DNA of 64,000 nucleotides, from NCBI RefSeq assembly GCF_964340395.1, contig NC_135557.1:15436867-15500866 (forward strand), written 5' to 3'. Under the pieces are notes generated by a model. It made no database searches and had not been told where the DNA came from. It saw only the letters and a list, made by a program, of their open reading frames with translations. This stretch comes from Glandiceps talaboti (Eukaryota > Hemichordata > Enteropneusta > Spengelidae). The translations under genes were made by a program, and so were the position numbers. Of this stretch, positions 11,500-20,846 are shown one piece after another (position 1 is the first letter of the stretch; every line of letters begins with the position of its first letter).

Positions 11500-12150
11500 A
11501 ATCTAGGTTAGTTTAGTGAGGTCAAATGTTTCCACACTGTTTACTTATATCCCGTATTTAATCCATACTATTGCTATATCATCTCTGTATTCAACGGTTG
11601 ATCAATATATGAGGTCAAAAGTCCGTATATACAGTTTAGATACGCCGTGTTTTATCAATACTACATCATCTCTTTGTTCGGTGGTTGGTTAATATAGTCA
11701 AATTGTGCTGAACCATAGCAACCACTAAGTGACCACATTATACACATTCAAAGTGTAGGGTAACAATATTCCTATTCCAGCATATGATTTAGCTTATTTG
11801 GTGAGGTTTGTTAGTAAACGCATGTACGATGTAAATAGCGTTTGTGATTTAAACTTTGTTGAATGATGGGATGTCATGACGTGGCAATCACGTATTTACT
11901 GGTTAATTAGCAGTTATGCAATGCTTTTTACTATGAATTTGCAACGAGTGGTTTTACATTTAACAACGATGCCCATTCATCTCGAATTATTGAGATGTTA
12001 TTGGGATTCTTGGATATTGATGGTGTATATTCAATCTCTGTCGATCGGCTACACATTTAGCCTTTATTTACAATATATCATGTTTCTACTCGATTGACAT
12101 GGCCGCTTGTGGTATGTGGAAAGGCACAATCATTTAAAAAAAAGTATATA
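11500..12150 (+). repeat. Direct-repeat array unit B with first-exon-like block
   Basis: Order of shared modules: TCTAGGTTAGTTTAGTGAGGTC, CATCATCTCT-TGTTCG-CGGTTGGT, CATAGCAACCACTAAGTGAC, TATTCCTATTCCAG, GTAAATAGCGTTTG, a GATGTCATGACGTGGCAATCACGT block, GGTTTTACATTTAACAACGA, CAATATATCATGTTTCTACT, then GACATGGCCGCTTGTG|GTATGTGG at about 12095-12118. Read as an exon, ATG GCC GCT TGT G precedes a GT donor. Confidence 0.65.
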
Positions 12151-12429
12151 ATCATCATTTCAAGCTGTATTTAATCAGATATTATCCGAGATAGGCCTAA
12201 CGTTCATTCCTGTTCCTGTATATAACTTTTGCGGTGAGGTGTCATGGTCTGTCCATCGAATTGATTTCCGATACATGTAACGAATGTTCAAATACCTCTA
12301 GCAGTTAGTGAAGTGTGTCAACTCATAATAAACACAATACTGAACGCTCAATGCTAAAAGCACGAACAGTCAACCTCGTAGGCAGAGTCATGTAAATTAA
12401 TACATACATAACTAAATAGAAAAAAGTGT

Positions 12430-13525
12430 GTTAGTTCTTACGTCTGTTGATACATCAATCTAGGTTAGTTCAGTGAAGTCAAAAGTCCGTATATACTGTT
12501 TAGATACACCTAGTATTTCATAAATACTACATCATCTCTTTGTTCGACGGCTGGTCAATATAGCCAAATTGTACGGAGCCATAGCAACCACTAAGTGACA
12601 AAATTATACACATTCAAAATGAATCGTTTCATGTAGGGTGACAATATTCCTATTCCAGTATATGTTTTAGATTATTTGGTGAGGTTTGTTGGTAAACGCA
12701 TGTAGGATGTAAATAGCGTTTGCATTATGAACTTTGTTGAACGATGAGGTCATAAAGTGACAATCACGTGGTCATGATAGGAAATCAAAACAGGGTGTAC
12801 TGGTTAACAATTCGGCAACGGTCCTTTTCTATGACTTTGCAACATGTGGTTTTACATTTAACAACGATTTGGGATTATTGTGATACGTGGATATATATTG
12901 AGGGTGAATATTTCTTCTCTTTTGATCGGCTACACATTTAGCCTCTATGTACAATCTATCATGTTTCTACTGAAGTGCCATGGCTGCAAGTGGTAAGTGT
13001 AAAAGAACAATCATTTTTAAATGTTTTAATGTAATCATCAAATTCGTGCATAGTATGATTGAAACGCTTTTCAAAGACAAATAATGAGATGTTGATTAAA
13101 ACTCTATATAAGATTCGTGTACTCAAGTGTAAAAGCACAATAATTCTTTTAAAAAGAAATCATCGAATCGTGCATAGTAAGATTGAAACGGTAGATTAAA
13201 ACTCTATATGAGATTCGCGTTCTGAAATATCCATCACTGTAAAAATGACGTATTTCCTGATAAAATGTATGTTAATGATTAACTGGTATCATCCCTGCCA
13301 TTGTGTGCCTGTTCGATAGTAAATGTAGCAACGTTGAGATATTTCATAACGTGGTTTGAATACTAAATTATACATACGTTCTTGGTAAGGATGTCATGTT
13401 CATCAGGATATTCCCCAATATTAAATTAATTGCTTACAAACTAAAACATTGGACAAAGGTTTGCATTGAAAATCAAGTCAATCAGTAGATAATTATTACA
13501 TTTATACTATCGACTAAATAACACA
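12430..13525 (+). repeat. Direct-repeat array unit C with the clearest first-exon-like block
   Basis: Same module order as unit B, ending in CCATGGCTGCAAGTG|GTAAGTGT at about 12978-13000. This is followed by AAAAGAACAATCATTT and the long downstream segment also found in unit A. GTAAGTGT is close to an ideal splice donor. The upstream TTTCTACTGAAGTGC is shared with units A and B. A short internal duplication (CGTGCATAGTA-GATTGAAACG) occurs twice. Confidence 0.65.
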
Positions 13526-14099
13526 TTATCTTCGAGACCAAACGAACATATTATTGTTGTTTAATCATCCCAGTGAATGCATACGACATAGATAACAGCA
13601 TGATTGGAGAAAACTGTTAGTCGTATGATAATCTTACACTTCTGAAAGAAATGCAAAAAAATAGCAACTCTACCGAATGATTAGTATCACTGAAACGGAG
13701 CTTATCAGGATAAAAAAGACATCTATTTATTAACGTCCTCCTCGAAATGTCGTTCTCCATTATTAAAAATGAAATGCATATAATGAAATGTTTAAAGTAT
13801 TATGTTGTCAATGCAGTTTATAATTGTGAATAACATAAATCGTTGTTACTATAATAACGCGAAATTGTCACTATGAAATCTGAAACATTGTAAAACTCAT
13901 TAATAATTGCTGACGTTGAAAAACAATTACCTACAACTGTACTGAAACTGTGTATGTTATGCACTTTGAGCTTCTACATAAAATAAGAGCGAGTATTTTC
14001 CCGCCAAAATAGCCGTTAATGGTTAACTGTCCTTTGCCACCAACCCACCATGTATGTTAATTAGAAAATCGATAACGTGAGGCGATCAGCTGTGAAATG

Positions 14100-15312
14100 T
14101 GAAAACATTGGCACAGTAATTTCAATTGGTCTAATCAGTATATGTATGAATTCGTATTGGTTTGACTCATTAAATTTAATATTGGAATTTTTCGATAATT
14201 TCTCAGAGCATCACTGTAACATATTTGACACAAAACTTGCTCAAACCATGTCACACTTAAAAAAAAACATCCCAATACTTAATGAAAAAATCGATAAGTT
14301 TTTACGGAGATGTCGAACTATATTACTTACATTTATACTCGATATAGTAAAAATCTAACACTTTCGTTTCACGTCTATCTGTTAATTCATTTCATTATAT
14401 AGTTAATCAGATATTATCCAAAATAAGTCTGATATTCATTGCAATTCCGATCCTGTATCCAACTTTTGTGGTCATATGCATTGCTCTGTCTATCCAATTG
14501 ATGTCCAATACGTGTAGCGAATATTCAAATACCACATGCAGTTGGTAGAATGTGTATAATTCATAAAGTTACACCTTGTTCATTTCAAACAAATATTTCT
14601 CTCTTTTTTTGATAAAGCCACAATACTGAAATCTCAAAGTTAAAATCATAAGAAAGTAGAACAGCCAAACTCGTAGGCGCTGCCATGTGTATTAATACAC
14701 AGACAAATCTGTGTTATCAGTTCTTACATCTGTCGATACATCAATGTAGGTTAGTTTAGTGAGGTCAAAAGTTCGCATACTGTTTAAGTATTCCAGTATT
14801 TAATCAATGCTATATCATCTCTGTGTTCGACGGTTGGTGAAATTAGTCAAACCTTGCTTAAACAAATCAGCACTTAAGTAAGCCAACTATGGTTATTCAT
14901 AGTGAAACCGTTGAACTTGGGGTGACACTATTGCTATTCCAGTGTATGTTATAACTCTTTTGGTGAGATTGATGGGAAACGCATGCACGATGTAAATAGC
15001 GTTTGACCTGTCAACTTTGTAGTACGATGGGATGTCATGAGGTGACAGTTACGTGGTTATAATAAGGGGTCGTAATAGAGTGTACTGGTTGAAAGTTCTG
15101 CATTGCCATTTTACTAAGCATTTGCAACGTGTGGTTTTACATTTAACAACTATGCCCATTGAATTTGGAGATGTTGAGATGTTATTGGGATACATCGATA
15201 GTGTGAATATTCCATCTATGTGGATTGGCTAAGCTGTTAGCTTTTGTCATCAATATATCATCTTTGTACAGGAATGGCAAGGCCAAATATGGTAAGTGTA
15301 AAAACACAATTA
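14100..15312 (+). repeat. Direct-repeat array unit D
   Basis: Opens with TTCAATTGGTCTAATCAGTA and TATGTATGAATTCGTA, also found at 11298. It continues through TTAGTTTAGTGAGGTCAAAA, TTGCTATTCCAGTGTATG, GTAAATAGCGTTTG, GATGTCATGAGGTGACAGTTACGTGG and GGTTTTACATTTAACAAC. It ends in GGAATGGCAAGGCCAAATATG|GTAAGTGT at about 15282-15302. It is the most diverged copy but keeps an ATG-GC and the donor. Confidence 0.6.
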
Positions 15313-15357
15313 TTCTGTTCTAAATGATCAGATTCGTGCATAGCACGATTGTAACGC

Positions 15358-15360
<3 letters not shown>

Positions 15361-15410
<50 letters not shown>

Positions 15411-16927
15411 GTCATCATTTTCTACAAATCGGCTGGCTCAATTGTAATGAAATTTGGAATATATAATCTTTAGGGTAATAGCTAGACCTGATTAGGTTTT
15501 CAGCCAGATTGGTTAATGTTTAATTAGAGAAATTTGCATATTACAGAAATCAAATAATTAAGCAATAAGTTAAGACTGCATAGTTCAATTTCAATATAAT
15601 TTAGTATATTCATTATGTTACATTTTTTCAAAATATTTGGTATATTTTCAATACATAAGAAAGTTTATTTAAAGTGTATGTTTTTCGAACTTTCCGAGAA
15701 ATGATGCAGTTTGTATAGACTTTTTAAGATCCGCAACGCATTTCATTATATTAACTATGACCAGATTTAAACCGAATGCCTCCCGTAAGGGAATCACTAA
15801 TTATGTAAATAACTCATTAAACTAAAAAACTATGGTAACAGGCTTTGTTTTTTGGACAAGCATGCTTTCTTAGGTTAATGTATGTAAAAGTGTATGATAC
15901 TGCTTAATTACTGAATATCGTTCATTATTCAAAATACTCATTAAAGGAAAAAGTTGTAGCAACAAACTTCATACGACAGGTGCGTATTATTATGATGTAC
16001 GTATCATATTATACGAAATTTGAAGCTTGCATTTTTAAGATACAATCTAGTTACCTAAAATCATTAATTATGCAAATTTTTCATTAAAACTAAGCTATAT
16101 AAAAGATTTTATACGACATATCCGCTTTGTTATGGTTAACGTATGTACTAAATTGTATTGAAATTGAAGTATGCAGTCTTAAGATATAGCCTAATTACCG
16201 AAAATCATTAATTATGCAAATTATTCATTAACAATATAAGGTACATCAACTAACTTTATAGGACATACACAATTTGTTTTGGTTAATGTATGTACTGAAT
16301 TGTATTAAATTGAAGTATGCAGTCGTAAGATATAGCCTAATTACCAAGAATCATTAATTATGCAAATTATTCATTAACACAGAAAGGCACACCAACAAGC
16401 TTTACAGGACATATGTGATTGTTATGGTTAACGTGTGTACTGAATTATATTGGAATTGAAGTATGTATTCTTAAGATATAGCCTAATTACCGAAAATCAT
16501 TAATTATGCAAATTATTCATTAACACTGTACGGTGCATCAGCAAACTTGATAGGACATATGTGTTTTCTTATGGTTAACGTATGTACTAAATTATGTTGA
16601 ATTTGAAGTATGTATTCTTAAGATATAGCCTAATTACCAAAAATAATTAATTATGCAAATTATTCATTAACGCCGTAAGATACATCAACGAATTTTATAG
16701 GACAAATATATTTTGTTATGTTGAACGAATATACTAAATTATATTGAAATTGAAGTATGCAGTCTTAAGATATTGCGTAATTAGTTGATTTCATTAATAT
16801 GCAAATTTCTCTAATTAAACATTAACAGATCTGGCTCAAAACCTAATCAGGTCTAGCTATTACCGTAAAGATTATATATCCCAAATTTCATTACAATTGA
16901 GTCAGCCGATTTTTAGAAAATGATGAC

Positions 16928-16970
<43 letters not shown>

Positions 16971-16971
16971 C
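15361..16971. mobile_element. Inverted-repeat element with microsatellite ends
   Basis: Bases 15409-15542 are an inverted copy of 16796-16929; I count about seven mismatches in roughly 130 bases. Outside the arms, (TCTG)n at 15361-15410 and (CAGA)n at 16928-16971 are also complementary, so the symmetry continues into the microsatellites. The interior is a 146-bp tandem array with no open frame. Microsatellite-ended interspersed elements with a tandem core are known from molluscs (pearl-type, Helentron-associated). That comparison is analogy, as those are not normally flanked by long inverted repeats. Confidence 0.7.
15905..16790 (+). repeat. 146-bp tandem repeat inside the inverted-repeat element
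   Basis: The landmark TCATTAATTATGCAAAT recurs at 16061, 16205, 16351, 16497, about 16643 and 16791, giving spacings of 144-148. Each unit reads TTAAGATATAGCCTAATTAC, the landmark, a CATTAAC block, then GGACATA and a TTATGGTTAACGTATGTACT-like stretch. A decayed unit precedes the array near 15910. Confidence 0.85.
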
Positions 16972-16986
16972 ACCTTCCCCTTTTAA

Positions 16987-17012
16987 TACCTCCCGTACCC
17001 TTACGGGAGGTA
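16987..17012. other. Perfect-arm hairpin next to the element's right end
   Basis: TACCTCCCGTA, a 3-4 base loop, then TACGGGAGGTA. It lies 15 bases beyond the (CAGA)n end. A related CCTCCCGTAAGGG occurs inside the element near 15778. Confidence 0.8.
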
Positions 17013-17100
17013 AAAATGTTTCTGCCCCGTAAACAGTCGGTACTTTGACATGAATAGGACCTGCCTGAAAATCATTAATGTATTATCTGTAGACTTATAC

Positions 17101-17385
17101 ATTCAGTCATACACATACATACATACATATATACATACATACATACATACATACATACATACATACATACATACACACACACACATACATACATACATAC
17201 ATACATACATACATACACACACACACATACATACATACATACATACATACATACATACATACATACATACATACATACATACACACACACAAACACACAC
17301 ATACATACACACACATACATACATACATACATACATACATACATACATACATACATACATACATACATACATACATACATACAAA
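17101..17385. repeat. (CATA)n microsatellite with CA interruptions
   Basis: About 280 bases of CATA/CACA. Long apparent open frames here on both strands ([16 protein letters not shown]) are reading-frame artefacts of the repeat. Confidence 0.97.
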
Positions 17386-18237
17386 TACAATACACATGTA
17401 CTACTGCTAAGTACTGAGTCTTTAATAGAAGTAAAGTAAAATGATCATGTGATATACACATATGTTGGTATAGGTTAAACCATTATACGACAGGTGGTAT
17501 ACATGGTATACATCCCTTTCTTTCTAAGATTGTGTACTTGTTTATCATTGTCAATATAGTCATTATAGTTTATTCGACGCTGGATAGATAAGACATATGT
17601 TGAAGAATATATATGAGTTGATACTTGATCATTTAATTTCATTTAACTTGTTCATTGCATTGGTTTGTCTTCAAATAATATATAAATTGTATGTGACTAG
17701 ATATGTGATTATATTTCCATTAAATGTCCGACTAAATATTCCATTAAATATTGATTAAATATTCGATCATGTGAGATACAGATGTATTGGTATAGGAATA
17801 ACCACTGTACAACATTATTAGTAAGAATTGGTCATTTGGTAATAGATGTATGTATATGTATTTATATACTTGATGTAATTGTATACTTGATGGTCTCAGC
17901 ACAACTCAACTGAAAGGGTTTCCGAAAGTTTTAACTAGCCCTATTAACAGACACCATCACCAGGTCACGTATGTGCATATGTATATATATACGAAAAAAT
18001 AACTAGGTGAACTAACGATTGTAAAGTTCTGAAGACAGTCTTACTTCCAATTCCAAAAGCGTCAGCGTGACGTGTCGATTGACGAGCCCACCTTCATCAG
18101 GCTGTCAAACTACAAACACTGAAGTAAATTCCACTATTTTTTTCATGTAGTGTATCATACTGTACATCTTTGAAGTGTAGCAGGAGGGGGAGTTCTGTAT
18201 AATTACGTATTCAAATATATGTAGCTGGTAATAGGGC
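17386..18237. other. No gene recognised
   Basis: AT-rich, with a few short self-similar stretches; no supported gene. Confidence 0.4.
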
Positions 18238-18355
18238 TACAGACGTTATCGGGCTCATTTCGTGGGGGGGGGGGGTGAAATTTTTTGAGAGTGCGAGAGG
18301 GGGAGCGAAATTTGTTTCATCAAAATAATTTTTCCCCAGCCCCCCTGCCGTAAAT
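18238..18355 (-). repeat. Short G-rich interspersed repeat, copy 2 (inverted)
   Basis: Reverse-complement match to 8679-8792, including the poly-G block, AAACAAAT and the CTCTCAAAAAA/CGAAATGA landmarks. It lies just beyond the stop codon of the next gene and may form part of its 3' UTR. Confidence 0.6.
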
Positions 18356-18374
18356 TGTAAACCGATCTTAAATA

Positions 18375-19536
18375 CTACTTATTTGATGCCCAGCCGCTAC
18401 ATTGTAGGCTTTTCTTATTCAAGATATTGAGAAAGTCATAGTGACCATAATCTGTTGGACCTTTCGTTAGGTAGGTAAACAGATTCTTTCCAACAACATA
18501 CAGTATATCGTTAACAGCATTGTACACTTTCCCCATGTCATCAACCATAATGAAATCTTCGGATCCGACCATGTCATAGTATCCAATCATGTGTAACTTC
18601 CTGTTTACGTAGTCTGTTTCAAAGTCTAGCTCTATGTCTTCTTTTGTAGCTGCCAATCCTGGGTGCACTTCAAACCTCCCTGATTGACCTGTACCAGGTA
18701 TCTGCCATATACCATTACTGTATTGTTCAACTACTCCTCTGATTCGATAATGTCTACTCCTTGTGTTGCCATTTTGTAATGTGTATTGTATGGTGTCACA
18801 GAATGCCTTCAAGGTCTTCTTACTCATTTGTGAACAATGCGATCGCTCTTCTCTATCGAAACCTGTTTTACTGATATTGCCCTTACTTGTGTAAGTCGTT
18901 TCTTTCTTCTTAGTAGTTGAAGTATTCTTTATTCCAACATAATCAACCCCGTCTTGCAAAGTAAGGGCTGATTGCAAGGAATCTTCCTTCAGTGACTCTG
19001 CCCTCGTCATGGACCTAGTAACGGGGCTTCCCTGGCTCGTAATTTTCGAAGGTTTAGCACTATAAACTTCAGTAGACTTCAATTTTCGATAAATCAGTAG
19101 GGCTCTTGTGAGCGCCAATACAATGGCGTTACTCGGCCTATCAAGGCAACTTCTCTTCCTCCTTAAATATCTGCCTTTAAACATGGATTGACTAGTCCTC
19201 TGCTGATGACTAGGATCGACGCATTTTGTAAAACGCTGCCTATATTTGTCCCTTTTGATTTGCGTATCTGCTTCGGACAGTTTTGCTCGATATTCACGAA
19301 TGACTCTATTAACCGCGACTGTGAAAAGGTGATTTCCAACTGGCTTCAGTTTTGACTCTATATCACTCATGATATGATTGCGAATACTTGGTTTCTTTAT
19401 TTGCTTTCCTACTATACGTGTGAATGTTTCTAAGTCGTCCATGTGAGACTGATTCCTCGATTCCATGGTTAAACTGTTGGCATTCCAATTAGTTGAAATC
19501 TTTCTACGAGTGCTGTATCTTTTAGAAATATTGGCT
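18375..19536 (-). CDS. Large last exon of an unrecognised protein
   Basis: An open frame of about 387 codons ends at TAA 18375. Just upstream, TTTGTTTTCTCTTTCAAG is a good splice acceptor, so I start the exon at 19536 (one base, then codons). The apparent N-terminus upstream of that is the pyrimidine tract. The first 150 residues are basic (RRK, KRDKYRQR, RYLRRKRS) and suggest nucleic-acid or nuclear contact. A Ser/Thr/Lys-rich middle follows. The last 110 residues look globular: GRFEVHPGLAATKEDIEL, then FIMVDDMGKVYNAVNDI, LYVVGKNLFTYLTKG, and an end at CSGWASNK. The pattern of hydrophobic strand, DD.G.VY, then hydrophobic helix with FL..G recalls SUKH/US22-type domains. This is a weak, by-eye resemblance. 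No function is assigned. Confidence 0.6.
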
Positions 19537-19800
19537 CTTGAAAGAGAAAACAAAGATTAGGCCAAAAAAAAAAAAATGTTTCTGGTCATGTCTTATTTTC
19601 CAAAAACGGTGCTGCGACAACGCGATTTTTTTTTTTTTTTTTTTTTTCCTTCCCCTCCCCTTCAATGTTAATATATATACATGACACACTATTCAGTGTT
19701 CACATATCACATATAGTGTTCAGTCAGTGATCATGGGCCTGGGCCCTGGAGAATTTTCTCTTTCTTCTGAGTCGTTTTGGTTTGGTTGCATAGCAACCAC

Positions 19801-20031
19801 TGCAGGTTGGGTAGATGTTGTAAGGATAATTTGGAACGATGGGGGTCGATCAACCAAAGAGCATCTCCTAAAATGTTGACAAATTGGTCGCCAAGTGATC
19901 TGCTGTTATAATCCCATCTGAGGTTCTGTCCCTGCAACCATCGTATCATATTATTGTGCAGTTTAAAACGTGCGTTTGGTCGGTCAAGCTGTCGTTGTTT
20001 TGGCCACGTTTTTTTTTCTAGCACCACCCAT
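19801..20031 (-). pseudogene. Candidate upstream exon of the 18.4-19.5 kb gene, frame broken in poly-A
   Basis: A protein-like frame (RFKLHNNMIRWLQGQ, LRWDYNSRSLGDQF, ILGDALWLIDPHRSKLS) lies just upstream of the large exon. The donor GCA|GTGGTT at 19801 leaves two bases, exactly the phase the 19536 acceptor needs. An ATG at 20031 (MGGAR...) sits in a different frame. The two frames meet at a run of nine A at 20010-20018; a run of eight would make them continuous. So either the copy is frameshifted, the homopolymer is miscounted, or the real start is elsewhere. The donor is weak. I rate the exon as likely coding in origin but uncertain in state. Confidence 0.35.
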
Positions 20032-20843
20032 CAACAGTTGAAATGCATTCTGCACTGGTACTGGTCTCGACTCTTTCTGAACATCACCAGTTAAATTAAA
20101 GGTGATAAACTTTCCAAACTCGAGTCAACCACACTCGTACATACACTACGGAATAATATACAGAGGAAACCTTGCACATCCCTGTAACAGCAACATACAT
20201 AGGACAGGGTTGTGAACACAGCTGTACTACATAAGTGGAGCTACATGGGGCTGTAACAGCTACGTGAAAAATATCCGTGTAACAGCTGTGACCAGCACTT
20301 ATTATCTTTACAATTACGCAAGTGTTTAGAAAATTTACATACTGAACTTCCAATTGGATAACTCGAAAAAATTGCTAGCGATGTCAGTGCCACTTTGATT
20401 AGGACTAATTTCTTAGTACTCCTGATAAAATCGTACAATAGTTCATGGCTACAGATATATATACGTATGATGGCTATGATGGTTGAATTGGTATTTCGTA
20501 GCCGTACTGGTCAAACGCAATATGTAATATTATGATTGGTTGATTACATTTCTGTGAAAACATTACATTGCTGTCAATTCATATGTTTTCACTTGTCCGG
20601 GTGCATAGTTTACTTGCAACGGGCAAGATAAAATGATAAATATCGAAGGGGACATACCTTTTCATGGTGGTAGTATATAAGAAAAAATACTTACCACTGA
20701 ATGCATTGCTTCCTGAGATTAAGTTTATATGCAGCAAATATACATAAAATTGTTCTCTTTATGCTACTGTTATGCCAGATAAAGCGCTATTTTACAAACC
20801 ACGCCCACCTGTACGATATGACATACCACATGAATACTACATG
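20032..20843. other. No gene recognised
   Basis: Possible upstream region of the minus-strand gene. A small self-similar patch (CTGTAACAGC repeated) lies at 20180-20290. Nothing else is supported. Confidence 0.4.
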
Positions 20844-20846
20844 TTA

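Noticed and set aside
14077-14358. Plus-strand 93-codon frame
   Set aside because: Lies across repeat-array unit D and is not preserved in the sister copies.
17050-17461. Open frames of up to 129 codons on both strands reading YIHT/MYVC repeats
   Set aside because: They are translations of the CATA microsatellite; every frame is open because the repeat lacks stops.
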